A stretch of 64,000 bases of DNA from Flavobacterium sp. TAB 87. Lineage in GTDB: Bacteria > Bacteroidota > Bacteroidia > Flavobacteriales > Flavobacteriaceae. The notes beneath the pieces were generated by a model that made no database searches, was not told the origin of the DNA, and was given only the letters and a program-made list of their open reading frames with translations. The stretch is from positions 186,001 to 250,000 of the forward strand of contig NZ_LLWK01000035.1 in the NCBI RefSeq assembly GCF_001529295.1, given 5' to 3'. Shown piece after piece: positions 52,780-61,570 of this stretch. The first letter of the stretch is position 1. Each line of letters begins with the position of its first letter. Position numbers and translations under genes: made by a program.

Positions 52780-53775
52780 ATGGAATTCAATAATCTTCAT
52801 GAAGTTTTACGCTCGTTATATGATGAGATGCTCCCACTGTCTGCCGATATGGCGGCAGTGGCAAAAGGAGTAGCTGGACTGGGAGCTTTATTTTATGTTG
52901 CCATAAAAGTCTGGCAGGCACTCAGTCGAGCAGAACCTATAGATGTGTATCCTTTATTAAGGCCTTTTGCATTAGGGCTTTGTATTATGTTTTTTCCAAC
53001 TATGGTTTTAGGAACTATTAATGCAGTGCTGAGTCCAATAGTACAGGGAACACACAGCATACTCGAAAATCAGGTGCTTGACTTGAATAAGTTGCAACAG
53101 CAGAAAGATCAATTGGAATACGAAGCAATGGTCAGAAATCCCGAAACTGCTTATATGGTTTCAGACGAGGAGTTCGATAAAAAACTGGATGAATTAGGTT
53201 TATCTCCTACAGACATCGGGACAATGGCAGGTATGTACATGGATAGGCAGGCCTACAGTATAGAGAAAGCAATGAAGGATTGGTTTCGCAATTTACTGGA
53301 AATACTTTTTCAGGCGGCAGCACTCGTGATTGATACCATACGAACATTTTTTCTAATTGTCCTATCTATACTCGGACCAATAGCTTTTGCTATTTCCGTG
53401 TGGGATGGTTTTCAATCTACTCTCACGCAATGGATTACTCGATATGTTAGTGTATATCTCTGGCTTCCAGTTGCAGATTTATTCAGTTCGATGCTTGCAA
53501 GGATTCAATCTCTGATTATTGAAAAAGATATTGAAATGCTTGCTGATCCGAGTTTCATTCCAGATACCTCAAATACGATGTACATCATCTTTATGATTAT
53601 CGGCATTGTAGGATACTTTACCATTCCTACAGTAACGGGTTGGGTTATTCAGGCAGGTGGTGCAGGAAACTTTACCCGAAATGTGAATCAGACTGCGATG
53701 AAATCGGGAAATATTGCTGGAGCCGGTGCAGGTTCGGCAGTAGGAAATATCGGTGGCAAATTAATGGGAAAATAA
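52780..53775 (+). CDS. traJ: TraJ conjugative transfer protein
   Basis: A 331-residue inner-membrane protein with about six to seven helices and a Gly-rich C-terminus (GAGAGSAVGNIGGKL). The family blocks are LSADMAAVAKGVAGLGALFYVAIKVWQAL, YPLLRPFALGLCIMFFPT and LSILGPIAFAISVWDGFQSTLTQWI. The topology resembles VirB6, the polytopic channel component. It lies between traI and traK on the same transcript. Confidence 0.92.
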   Translation: MEFNNLHEVLRSLYDEMLPLSADMAAVAKGVAGLGALFYVAIKVWQALSRAEPIDVYPLLRPFALGLCIMFFPTMVLGTINAVLSPIVQGTHSILENQVLDLNKLQQQKDQLEYEAMVRNPETAYMVSDEEFDKKLDELGLSPTDIGTMAGMYMDRQAYSIEKAMKDWFRNLLEILFQAAALVIDTIRTFFLIVLSILGPIAFAISVWDGFQSTLTQWITRYVSVYLWLPVADLFSSMLARIQSLIIEKDIEMLADPSFIPDTSNTMYIIFMIIGIVGYFTIPTVTGWVIQAGGAGNFTRNVNQTAMKSGNIAGAGAGSAVGNIGGKLMGK

Positions 53776-53797
53776 AACCAATCAAACATTTAAGAAA

Positions 53798-54421
53798 ATG
53801 GAATTTAAAACACTAAGAAATATTGAAAGTAGTTTTCGCCAAATCAGGCTGTACGCCCTTGTATTTGCCGTACTCTGTATAAGCGTTGTAGGATATGCCG
53901 TTTGGCAATCCTACCGCTTTTCGGAGCAACAACGTCAAAACGTATATGTTCTGGATAACGGAAAATCCTTAATGCTGGCACTTTCGCAGGATGCGTCAAT
54001 CAACCGCCCTGTAGAAGCAAGGGAACATATAAGACGTTTTCACGAACTGTTCTTTACACTTGCGCCCGACAAGAATGCTATTGAAAGCAATATGAAGCGG
54101 GCATTTAATCTCGCTGATAAAAGCGCCTTTGATTATTACAAAGACCTTTCAGAAAAAGGGTATTACAACCGTATTATATCGGGCAATGTACAACAGCGCA
54201 TCGAGGTAGATAGTGTGGTTTGTAATTTTGATACCTATCCGTATGCAGTACGCACCTATGCCAAACAGTTCATAATCCGTTCGAGCAATGTGACCAAACG
54301 TAATCTAGTTACTTCCTGCTATCTAGTGAACTCTGTACGCTCGGACAACAACCCGCAGGGTTTTAATATAGAGAAGTTCGCAGTATTAGAGAACAAGGAT
54401 ATCGAAGTCATTGAACGCTAA
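53798..54421 (+). CDS. traK: TraK conjugative transfer protein
   Basis: A 207-residue bitopic protein: start EFKTLRNIESSFRQIRLYALVFAV with one membrane helix, then a periplasmic domain with ALSQDASINRPVEAREHIRRFHELFF, typical of TraK of CTn elements. It corresponds to VirB8-type scaffold proteins. It overlaps the traL gene by 11 bases. Confidence 0.92.
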   Translation: MEFKTLRNIESSFRQIRLYALVFAVLCISVVGYAVWQSYRFSEQQRQNVYVLDNGKSLMLALSQDASINRPVEAREHIRRFHELFFTLAPDKNAIESNMKRAFNLADKSAFDYYKDLSEKGYYNRIISGNVQQRIEVDSVVCNFDTYPYAVRTYAKQFIIRSSNVTKRNLVTSCYLVNSVRSDNNPQGFNIEKFAVLENKDIEVIER

Positions 54422-54725
54422 AATGTACCGTATGAAAAATTTAAGAGTAAATATGGATAAGTGGTTTGATAGGCTTGAAGAAAACTGGCTGGCATTACCA
54501 ATTAGGAAACAGCACAAATGTATCCTTTACTTTTTTTTAGGTTATGTACTTCTTACCGCTGGGGTAATTTTCAAAGTATGGTACGATACCAGAATGTCTG
54601 GTAACAATATGATTATCGAGCATATGGAAAACCCTGGTCTCAAAAAGAAAAAAAGCCCGGCAACCTTGCAGGACACAATATACACAATCATTAAAAATAA
54701 GACTTATGAAAGAAAATCAGAATAA
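54411..54725 (+). CDS. traL: TraL conjugative transfer protein (DUF3989)
   Basis: A 104-residue small membrane protein with one helix (CILYFFLGYVLLTAGVIFKVWYD) and a charged, Lys-rich tail. It fits the TraL/DUF3989 family by position and size. Its ATG overlaps traK and its end overlaps the traM start by 20 bases. The ATG at 54423 (MYRMKN) is an alternative start. Confidence 0.85.
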   Translation: MNAKMYRMKNLRVNMDKWFDRLEENWLALPIRKQHKCILYFFLGYVLLTAGVIFKVWYDTRMSGNNMIIEHMENPGLKKKKSPATLQDTIYTIIKNKTYERKSE

Positions 54726-56040
54726 AAAGACGGTTGTTCGGGTAACAGAAGGGAAACCGAACGAAACCGCTGATGTACTGCAAGACAATACACAGACTAA
54801 ATTCGATAAAATTAAAAAGCCATTGATATTTGGCTTGATGGGTATCGTGTTTGTTGGTTGTATGTACCTCATATTTAAACCATCCGAGGACAAAAATAAA
54901 AATGAAAACATCGGACTAAATGATGTTGTACCTCAAGCAAGCGAAGCGGGTTTACAGTCGGACAAACAAAAGGCATATGAAGAGGAAATTTTAGAACAGA
55001 AAAATCAGGAAAAAAAGAATGCTCTGACTTCTTTGTCGGATTACTGGAATACGGATGAGAAAGAAGAGCCAAATGAATCGTCACCCGATGAAGGAGAAGA
55101 AGTTAATGATAACAATGCTGGCTATCAAAGAAACAATAATCCAGCTTTGAATAGTTATCGCAACGCACAAAATACCTTAGGAGAATTTTATCAGAAAGAT
55201 AATTATGAAACCCAACAGCTCCGTAAACAGATGGAAGAGCTAAAGGAACAATTAGCAGAAAAAGAGGTTATTGCTCCCGATCCTGTAAAAACACAGTTAC
55301 AGCTGATGGAAAAATCATATGAGATGGCATCAAAATTTCTTCCTGCAAATACTCAGACTTCTGCTCCTAATGGTACTGAAAAAGAAAGAATATCCGCTTC
55401 TACATCTGGTACACAAAAGGAATATTTTGTAGCCTTTTCTCCAGTAAGGAAAAGTCCTGTTTCGACATTGTATAGAGAGAATACTGATAGTGTATTTATA
55501 AGTTCGTTGTCAGGAAACAGAAACCGCGGATTTCATTCCACAGGTTCTTCCGAGCAAGTGTCACAACCTAAGAACAGTATTAAAGCCTCTGTATTGGAAA
55601 CACAAACCATCATAGGAGAAACAGCAGTTCAATTACGCTTATTAGAAACTGCCCAAACACCCAGACATACCATACCGAAAGGAACGGTACTAACCGCTAA
55701 TACTAAATTTCAAGGTGGACGTTTGCAGTTAAAAGTTACCTCGATCGAATTGGAAGGTAACATTATTACCGTAAATATTAACATCTATGATTTGGACGGA
55801 CAACAAGGTTTGAATGTTCCATATTCTTCCGAAATGAACGCTCTTACCGAAATGGCTGGTAATATGAGCCAGACATCGGGAACCAACCTGATGTTGACCA
55901 ATTCAGCAGGACAGCAAATTGCGTCCGATTTGAGCCGTGGTGTCGTACAAGGGATTTCGGGATACTTTTCCAAAAAATTGAAGATAGAAAAAGTTACGCT
56001 CAAGGCAGGACATCAGTTATTGCTCGTCTCCAAAAAATAA
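54706..56040 (+). CDS. traM: TraM conjugative transfer protein
   Basis: A 444-residue protein: short cytoplasmic N-terminus, one membrane helix (FGLMGIVFVGCMYLIF), a long acidic and Gln/Asn-rich periplasmic linker with coiled-coil (QQLRKQMEELKEQLAEKEV), and a C-terminal beta-domain with HTIPKGTVLTANTKFQGGRLQLKV and VNINIYDLDGQQGLNVP. This is the VirB10-like TraM of CTn elements, bridging the inner and outer membrane. Confidence 0.92.
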   Translation: MKENQNKKTVVRVTEGKPNETADVLQDNTQTKFDKIKKPLIFGLMGIVFVGCMYLIFKPSEDKNKNENIGLNDVVPQASEAGLQSDKQKAYEEEILEQKNQEKKNALTSLSDYWNTDEKEEPNESSPDEGEEVNDNNAGYQRNNNPALNSYRNAQNTLGEFYQKDNYETQQLRKQMEELKEQLAEKEVIAPDPVKTQLQLMEKSYEMASKFLPANTQTSAPNGTEKERISASTSGTQKEYFVAFSPVRKSPVSTLYRENTDSVFISSLSGNRNRGFHSTGSSEQVSQPKNSIKASVLETQTIIGETAVQLRLLETAQTPRHTIPKGTVLTANTKFQGGRLQLKVTSIELEGNIITVNINIYDLDGQQGLNVPYSSEMNALTEMAGNMSQTSGTNLMLTNSAGQQIASDLSRGVVQGISGYFSKKLKIEKVTLKAGHQLLLVSKK

Positions 56041-56063
56041 TGTTGAACATAAATTAATAAACA

Positions 56064-56951
56064 ATGAAAAATCACTTTAAAACCTTTTGGGCTTTTGCCC
56101 TTTTTATCGCCATACAATCCTTTGCACAGGATACTATAAAAAAACCTCTTGCTCTTGGTAAGATAGAACCCTATAATATGGAAGTTACCTATGACAAAAC
56201 TTCGCATCTGATTTTTCCAACAGCAATACGCTATGTGGATTTGGGTAGTGAATACCTGATTGCAGGTAAAGCAGAAGATGCAGAAAATGTACTTCGTGTA
56301 AAAGCTTCTGTCAGAGATTTTAATGCAGAAACCAATTTTTCAGTCATTACCAGTGACGGACGCTTTTATAGTTTCAATGTATGTTATAATTCCTGTCCAA
56401 GTATATTAAGCTATGATTTGCAAACGATGCAAAAAAAAGTGGCTAAGGCAAATGGAAAAGATGTGCTTTTTGAGGAATTGGGAAATAATTCGCCATCACT
56501 CGTAGTCTTGTTATTGGAAACAATTTATAATCAAGACAAACGCATTGTCAAACATATTGGTTCTAAATGCTTCGGCATACAGTTTATTCTCAAAGGGATT
56601 TACATTCATAACGGAAAGTACTACTTCCATACAGAAGTAAGGAATCGAACCAATGTTCCTTTTCAGATTGATTTTATCAATTTTAAAGTGGTCGATAAAA
56701 AAGTAGCTAAACGAACTGTGGTACAAGAGATACCTGTAAGACCGCTACGAATGTACAAACCTTTGGATGCTGTTTTAGGCAAGACTACCGAACACAATGT
56801 ATTCTTGTTAGATCAATTTACCATTGCCAATGATAAGGTATTGTTTGTAGAAATTTTCGAAAAGAACGGTGGCAGACATCAAATCCTTAAAGTCAAAAAT
56901 TCTGATTTGATTAAGGCTTGTTTAATTAATGATATGCACCTAAAATTTTAG
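56064..56951 (+). CDS. traN: TraN conjugative transfer protein (DUF4138)
   Basis: A 295-residue exported protein with a signal peptide (ends at SFAQ) and a beta-rich mature part, with the family start MEVTYDKTSHLIFPTAIRYVDLG and later YSFNVCYN and FGIQFILKGIYIHNGKYYFH. It corresponds to VirB9-type outer-membrane complex proteins that pair with the VirB10-like TraM. It is the last intact tra gene; a broken traO/traQ fusion follows. Confidence 0.93.
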   Translation: MKNHFKTFWAFALFIAIQSFAQDTIKKPLALGKIEPYNMEVTYDKTSHLIFPTAIRYVDLGSEYLIAGKAEDAENVLRVKASVRDFNAETNFSVITSDGRFYSFNVCYNSCPSILSYDLQTMQKKVAKANGKDVLFEELGNNSPSLVVLLLETIYNQDKRIVKHIGSKCFGIQFILKGIYIHNGKYYFHTEVRNRTNVPFQIDFINFKVVDKKVAKRTVVQEIPVRPLRMYKPLDAVLGKTTEHNVFLLDQFTIANDKVLFVEIFEKNGGRHQILKVKNSDLIKACLINDMHLKF

Positions 56952-56978
56952 GAACCTTTTAAAAATAAAGATCGAAAA

Positions 56979-57194
56979 ATGAAAAGGGCTATCTGTATAG
57001 TGATGCTAGTTTTGATGGGCATCACATTTGCACAGGCACAACGGTTGTTGCCTAAGAAGTATTTCTTACCCAAAGAAGAGTTTCGATTGTATTATACTTC
57101 TACATCTACGGTATCATAATCCTTTGATGTATGGATTTCTGATAGTTTCGGAAATGAAAAGAAACTCACTTTCCAATTCAACAGTAGTGATTAA
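56979..57194 (+). pseudogene. traO'-'traQ deletion fusion
   Basis: The first about 25 codons (MKRAICIVMLVLMGITFAQ, then AQRLLPK) are the signal peptide and start of TraO. The next part, LPKEEFRLYYTSTSTVS, then a TAA at 57117-57119, then SFDVWISDSFGNEKKLTFQF in the same frame, matches the C-terminus of TraQ (DUF3872). The normal rest of traO, all of traP and the 5' part of traQ are missing, so a deletion joined traO to traQ near 57050-57060. The TAA stands where a Gln codon is expected. The product is not functional. Confidence 0.8.
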
Positions 57195-57216
57195 CGCGAT
57201 AATTAAATAAAAGCAG

Positions 57217-57241
57217 AACCGACTTTTTAGGTCGGTTTTTT
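57217..57241 (+). terminator. terminator of the tra operon
   Basis: AACCGAC (57217-57223) and GTCGGTT (57231-57237) form a 7-bp stem followed by a T run to 57241; AAGCA and TGCTT outside it extend the pairing. It lies 22 bases after the traQ remnant. Confidence 0.85.
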
Positions 57242-57300
57242 GCTTTCGGATAAAGTGTTCTGCTGTCCAATTAAATAAATTAGATTAGCTTTTCGGTCAG

Positions 57301-57672
57301 TCAATCTTTAGTTTTTAGTTCCCCTGTTCTGTATAAGTCCAATGCTTCTTGTAAAATGCGCTCAATTGTCTTAATAGGTAAATCTTTGTTTGGACTAACT
57401 CTAAAAATTTTCATTCGGGAACGTTTTCCTTCTTCCAATTCGGGGTGGTCAAAATATTTTCCTTCAACCATAAGAATATACGGTTCGTCCGTCTTTTTAT
57501 CTGTCGATAAATAGCAAAGCATTTTTTTCTTATAGCAGAAGCAAGGCATTCCCCACTTCTGCGTTTCTGTAATATTGTTATCTTGGTCAAGAATAATGCT
57601 CCGCAATGCAAGCAGGCAACTCTTGTTGGGCTCTTCTTTTTTTAGATAAAAATTTTGAAGTTGCGTAACCAT
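57301..57672 (-). CDS. DUF1801 family protein
   Basis: A 123-residue protein matching DUF1801, a small iron-chaperone-like/YdhG fold: LRSIILDQDNNITETQKWGMPCFCYKKKMLCYLS, then EPYILMVEGKYFDHPELEEGKRS and KTIERILQEALDLYRTGE. Such proteins are often found with GyrI-like and WYL-regulator genes, as here. It probably belongs to a small stress-response or regulatory operon. The exact role is unknown. Confidence 0.85.
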   Translation of the reverse strand: MVTQLQNFYLKKEEPNKSCLLALRSIILDQDNNITETQKWGMPCFCYKKKMLCYLSTDKKTDEPYILMVEGKYFDHPELEEGKRSRMKIFRVSPNKDLPIKTIERILQEALDLYRTGELKTKD

Positions 57673-57677
57673 TTTTT

Positions 57678-58134
57678 CTATTTTAGGGCTATTAAAATAT
57701 CAACCTCTGCATTTGCTTGATCTTTAGCTTTTTCGCCATAAACTTCAAAGTCTGCGGAAAATTTTCTTTCTAAATCCGTTTCCCAAATTTCTAACCATTT
57801 GTTTATAACTAAATTGTCCATCAAATTACCTTTGGTTGATAGTTTCATATTTTCCACCATCAAACGATTTCCCCACCATTCCATCAGGAATAGTATTCAA
57901 ATTAGTCACTTTACAGCCTAATAAAGTAGTGTAGGTCTTTGTATGGTCGCTTTCGTATTCTGTATATATCGAATATATTGTATTGTCAATTTTGTTCGGA
58001 ATTAACTCTAAAATATTCTTGCTGACAAAGTTATCCCATAATTTTGAGATATCTGTTGCTGCTTGGTTGTTTTCATTTGAAGTTCTTACCGAAATACCAA
58101 TTACTTTAAAGGGCTCAATTTTCACGTTGTTCAT
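57678..58134 (-). pseudogene. GyrI-like (AraC effector-binding type) gene, frameshifted
   Basis: From ATG 58134 the frame encodes a GyrI-like ligand-binding domain (VKIEPFKVIGISVRTS start, TTLLGCKVTNL, GKSFDGGKYE). At about 57840 the frame stops (GKYETINQR-stop), while the missing end (TKGNLMDNLVINKWLEIWETDL to IALK) continues in the next frame to 57678. A one-base indel explains both pieces. The intact family binds small molecules, often drugs or nucleotides. The protein is truncated unless the change is a sequencing error. Confidence 0.8.
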
Positions 58135-58189
58135 TTTGATTTTTTTTTTATGAATCACAAAGCTAAAAAGGGGTTGTGACAACCCTATG

Positions 58190-58906
58190 TCAAGGGTTCT
58201 GAGAATATTTTGCTTTGCAAATTTCAAAATATTCTTGCAGGTTCATTTTATGAGGTTCAAACGTGTCTATTAACGTGGTCAAATTTTGAATTCGGTCTAA
58301 CCGAAATGATCTAAACTCCTTTCGTAAATGGCAATTGGCGATAAGTAACCAATTGTCTTGGGTGCTATAAATGGCAAACGGTTCAATAACACGATCTGTT
58401 GTTTGATTGGTATCTGCACCTTGGTATATTATTCTAACACGCTTGTAGTTTGTTAAAGCGAGCTGTAATCTTGATAGATAATTACTTGTTGGATCGTTGT
58501 CTTCTTTATACCTGAATGCGATTCGATTGGAGAGTAAGTTCGCTTTCTCTTTTATATTGTATCGCAATACCGACTTTATTTTATTTATAGCCTCGCTATA
58601 TTCTTTTACAAACGAGGCATCTTTATTTTTAAGAAGCAACTGTTCAGCAGTAATTAATGCGTTGGCTTCGCTTTCGGTAAACATTACAGGTGGAATTCTG
58701 TAACCTTCCATTATGGTATAACCTTTACCGTCTTCAGTAAGTATTGGAACACCCGCCTGTTCCAATGCTTTAATATCCCTATAGATTGTTCGCTTGCTAA
58801 TCGAGAACTTTTCAGCTAGTTCGGTAGCAGTCCATAGTCGCTTGGTCTGTAATTGGGTCAAAATTGCAGTTAATCTGGAAAGTCGCTTTGTATCGTTATC
58901 GCTCAT
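58190..58906 (-). CDS. YafY-like WYL-domain transcriptional regulator
   Basis: A 238-residue regulator: an N-terminal HTH-11 domain (LTAILTQLQTKRLWTATELAEKFSISKRTIYRDIKALEQAGVPIL) and a C-terminal WYL domain (VRIIYQGADTNQ, RVIEPFAIYSTQDNWLLIANCHLRKEFRSFRLDRI). WYL proteins sense nucleotides or nucleic acids and control defence, DNA damage and mobile-element genes. It is encoded just upstream of the GyrI-like pseudogene and presumably controls this small operon. A minus-strand TAAATTTG (58941-58948) is a fair -7 box. Confidence 0.88.
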   Translation of the reverse strand: MSDNDTKRLSRLTAILTQLQTKRLWTATELAEKFSISKRTIYRDIKALEQAGVPILTEDGKGYTIMEGYRIPPVMFTESEANALITAEQLLLKNKDASFVKEYSEAINKIKSVLRYNIKEKANLLSNRIAFRYKEDNDPTSNYLSRLQLALTNYKRVRIIYQGADTNQTTDRVIEPFAIYSTQDNWLLIANCHLRKEFRSFRLDRIQNLTTLIDTFEPHKMNLQEYFEICKAKYSQNP

Positions 58907-59150
58907 TGGGAACTATAAATAGTCTTACTACTATTCCATCCAAATTTACGAAATAAAATACATAGGAGATTTCGTTATACGCCAAATACTAACTTCCTTT
59001 TTTGGGAACGCAAGGAAATTGATCCTTCAGGTTAACACTATTGATTAAATGGGTAAATTCTTGCTCCAAAAAAAGCATGATTTACTTTTTAAGATGTGTC
59101 TTGAGAAATATTTTGTAATTTTAAACAGTTGATTTAAAAATGATTTCGTT

Positions 59151-59438
59151 ATGGTTGCATCATTGGTTATCGGGATACTATTTTTGGTTTTAGGGTTGGC
59201 GCTTCGCTACTGGATTAATCGTAGAAAGTTTTGCAGGCGTACTCCTACGGGCGCAGAAAGTTTTTCTTCTTATGAAAAATCGGTTGTTATTAAATTCATT
59301 GAACGAGTTGGCAAATGGGTCGCTTATGCCTTGATTATTTTCGGACTCTTGTCATTATGGGTTTATTCCCGTGAAAAAAAAGATAAAGAAAATCTACCAC
59401 AAAAAGTAAAAACTGAAAAGAGCCTTCTATATCAATAG
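59151..59438 (+). CDS. small two-TM membrane protein
   Basis: A 95-residue protein with two predicted membrane helices (VIGILFLVLGLALRYWI and WVAYALIIFGLLSLWVY) and charged ends. Similar short proteins of Bacteroidota are annotated, probably wrongly, as molybdenum ABC transporter permeases. No catalytic or transport motif is visible. It stands alone on the plus strand. Confidence 0.55.
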   Translation: MVASLVIGILFLVLGLALRYWINRRKFCRRTPTGAESFSSYEKSVVIKFIERVGKWVAYALIIFGLLSLWVYSREKKDKENLPQKVKTEKSLLYQ

Positions 59439-59502
59439 TTGAATAGAATTTTAGACATGTATCTCAATTATTTGAATCTTGCAAAACTGTTGTAAACACC
59501 CT

Positions 59503-59916
59503 TTATTTCACTCGCCTGTCTGTTTGACTTATTGGCAAGTCGTTAATACTTGCAAAGCGTTTTTTCATAAAACCATTTTCGTCAAACTCCCAATTCTCAT
59601 TGCCGTAAGAACGAAACCATTGTCCGTTACTGTCGCGCCACTCATATTCAAAACGAACAGCAATTTTATTGTCTGAAAAAGCCCATAGTTCTTTTTTAAG
59701 TTTATAGTCTAATTCTCTTTCCCATTTGGCCGTCAAAAACTCTTTTACTTCTTCTCGTCCATTGACGAAAAGGTGTCTATTTCTCCATTCGGTGTCAATT
59801 GTGTATGCAAGTGAAACTTTTTCAGGGTTTTTGGTGTTCCAAGCATCTTCTGCCATTTGTACTTTCTGTCTTGCCGTTTCGAAGTTGAACGGCGGAAGTG
59901 GTTGTTTCTTTTCCAT
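59503..59916 (-). CDS. DUF1348 / NTF2-like protein
   Basis: A 137-residue protein of the DUF1348 family with an NTF2-like fold: [50 protein letters not shown] and [30 protein letters not shown] are family signatures. Its role is unknown, though many NTF2-like proteins act as enzymes or ligand binders. It follows the TetR gene on the same strand with 4 bases between, so it is probably its regulatory target. Confidence 0.88.
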   Translation of the reverse strand: MEKKQPLPPFNFETARQKVQMAEDAWNTKNPEKVSLAYTIDTEWRNRHLFVNGREEVKEFLTAKWERELDYKLKKELWAFSDNKIAVRFEYEWRDSNGQWFRSYGNENWEFDENGFMKKRFASINDLPISQTDRRVK

Positions 59917-59920
59917 TATT

Positions 59921-60445
59921 TCAATTTAATAACGTATTTACTATTGTTTTTGATTTATGCACTGCCCATTGCTTTTTGAAAAGTTGACTTTCAATAATTG
60001 CACTCTCAAACAGCAAATAAATATGGTCAGCTAATTGGTTGTCGTCTAGGAATTGTCTAAAATATGCACGTAAATCATTTTTATGATTTTGGATTACGGT
60101 TAAAATTTTTGTATTTTCTGTGGGAATTTCAGAAAGTAAATTTAGAAAACTACAACCTCTAAAATTTTCAGTTTCGTTCATAAAAATCAGAAAGTCAAAT
60201 GATGCAAGAATTTTTGTTTTGTTTGTTTTATTCTTTGCTGTGAAGGCGTTGAGTTTGTCAAACCAAAAATCGTGTCGCTTGTTCAAAAACGCGACACACA
60301 ATTCTTCTTTTGATTTAAAATGCTGATAGAAACTTGCTTTTGCAACTTTAGAGTCCGCAATAATTTGATTTATTCCCGTTGAATTGTAACCCTGTTGGTG
60401 AAAAAGGGTACATGCAGTTTCTAAAATTCGTTCTTTTGGTTGCAT
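59921..60445 (-). CDS. TetR-family repressor
   Basis: A 174-residue TetR regulator: [51 protein letters not shown] is a textbook TetR HTH. I use the ATG at 60445 (MQPKERIL) instead of the longer frame to 60577, which runs through the promoter. It is 4 bases upstream of the DUF1348 gene. A 9-bp inverted repeat at 60488-60511 overlaps the promoter, fitting autoregulation. Confidence 0.88.
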   Translation of the reverse strand: MQPKERILETACTLFHQQGYNSTGINQIIADSKVAKASFYQHFKSKEELCVAFLNKRHDFWFDKLNAFTAKNKTNKTKILASFDFLIFMNETENFRGCSFLNLLSEIPTENTKILTVIQNHKNDLRAYFRQFLDDNQLADHIYLLFESAIIESQLFKKQWAVHKSKTIVNTLLN

Positions 60446-60464
60446 TGTCAAATTGATTACGATG

Positions 60465-60511
60465 CAAATGTAAAGGAATTTTTCATAAAAACAGACAAGT
60501 CTGTCTGTTTT
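60465..60511 (-). promoter_or_regulatory. TetR-DUF1348 promoter and operator
   Basis: On the minus strand, -7 TACATTTG (60465-60472) lies 20 bases upstream of the ATG at 60445. AAAACAGAC and GTCTGTTTT (60488-60496 and 60503-60511) are perfect 9-bp inverted repeats with a 6-base spacer, covering the -33 region. Confidence 0.6.
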
Positions 60512-60716
60512 TATTTTTACTTTTAATTTTGCAGTTGGTCCGATAAGATCGGATACAGATCTACAAGAAGTAAGCATTACAAATACGCATATTCCTCAAT
60601 AGCATCTACCTTTTTCAAATTTAAAAAGTGATTTAGCAATGAAGCACCATTGCATAACTTATTTTATATCAATATATTTAAGGTGTTTTCAGCTATACCA
60701 TTTTAACTGCAGCGCT

Positions 60717-61274
60717 ATGACAGACCCAGTAGAACGTACCAACAGATTTTATATCGAAATGTCCCGAAAAGTACTCTCTGAAAAGGAATATGAGTTATTG
60801 CAAAAACTCTTGATCGAAAAAATAACCCGCCAGCAGGCGGCACTCTTATATGGGATCAGCATGGAGCAAATCGATCAGGTTTACAAAAGAACATACAACA
60901 AAGTAAAAAGCGCAACGGAAATTCTTGGAGAAATTGACCACTACAAAAAGCGGTTGCAGGAGCTAAAAAACGACGCTAAAAATGCTGCATTTCCCATTAA
61001 GAAAATGGAAATTAAACTAACAGAGGATCCTGATCGGAGCAGAATTCTGCAGGAGAGTACTTTTGTTTTTAGCAATAAGATGCTCCATTTCTTTGCAGAT
61101 TTAGAGCTACATACTATAGGGCAACTGGCCGAAATCCCCCTTAACAATTTTCATCTTTTCCGAGGATTTAAAATGCAGTTAAAAAAAGAGCTGGTCGCTT
61201 TTATCGTTTTTGAAAACATTGAGCGGCACTTTAAAGGCTTTTCTACATGGAAAAAAAAATTGATTGAGCAGTAA
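60717..61274 (+). CDS. sigma-region-4-like HTH with alpha-CTD-like domain
   Basis: A 185-residue protein from ATG 60717 (a longer frame starts at 60639, but its first 26 residues are atypical). The N-terminal third resembles a sigma-70 region 4-type HTH: LSEKEYELLQKLLIEKITRQQAALLYGISMEQIDQVYKRTYNKV. The C-terminal third resembles the helix-hairpin-helix domain of the RNA polymerase alpha subunit: LHTIGQLAEIPLNNFHLFRGFKMQLKKEL. The two are joined by a helical linker. The combination would suit a transcription activator for the element. Function is inferred. It stands alone, followed by strong hairpins. Confidence 0.6.
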   Translation: MTDPVERTNRFYIEMSRKVLSEKEYELLQKLLIEKITRQQAALLYGISMEQIDQVYKRTYNKVKSATEILGEIDHYKKRLQELKNDAKNAAFPIKKMEIKLTEDPDRSRILQESTFVFSNKMLHFFADLELHTIGQLAEIPLNNFHLFRGFKMQLKKELVAFIVFENIERHFKGFSTWKKKLIEQ

Positions 61275-61402
61275 CAACTATCCAAAATCCAAAGGCAATC
61301 ATGCGGATTTCTTTTGCTTCTTTTCTTTGTCCGCTCCTTCAAAGAAAAGAAGGCCGTCCAAAATAATACTATGGATACTCCCTATCCCTGGCAAAATCTT
61401 CG

Positions 61403-61453
61403 CAGCGTTTTAGATTAAAAAGACGCTTTGTGTCTTTTTAATCTAAAACGCTG
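61403..61453. repeat. perfect 22-bp inverted repeat with 7-base loop
   Basis: The arm at 61403-61424 (begins CAGCGTTTTAGAT, ends AAAAAGAC) is exactly complementary to that at 61432-61453 (begins GTCTTTTTAATC, ends AAACGCTG). It could be a bidirectional terminator between the HTH-like gene and the minus-strand genes, or a protein or replication site of the element. Confidence 0.75.
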
Positions 61454-61465
61454 TATCGCTGTCCC

Positions 61466-61508
61466 ACAAAAATATACGCCCGTCCTCTGATCGGCGGCGT
61501 ATTTTTGT
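61466..61508. repeat. second hairpin beside the 22-bp inverted repeat
   Basis: The arm at 61466-61480 (ACAAAAATATACGCC) pairs with that at 61496-61508 (GGCGTATTTTTGT) apart from a 2-base bulge; the loop is GC-rich. Only 12 bases separate it from the preceding perfect repeat, so the two form a compact structured zone. Confidence 0.6.
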
Positions 61509-61570
61509 TGGCTAATTTTTCGGATTATTCGACTCGAAGCCCCCCCACAACATAAAATTGGGTCTTTTTC

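Noticed and set aside
28364..57119. TAA reassigned to glutamine, because two broken genes have TAA where Gln is expected
   Set aside because: Many intact genes in the window end in TAA at the proper family length (for example the ParB-domain, topB and traM genes), so a changed code is ruled out; two ordinary nonsense mutations are enough.
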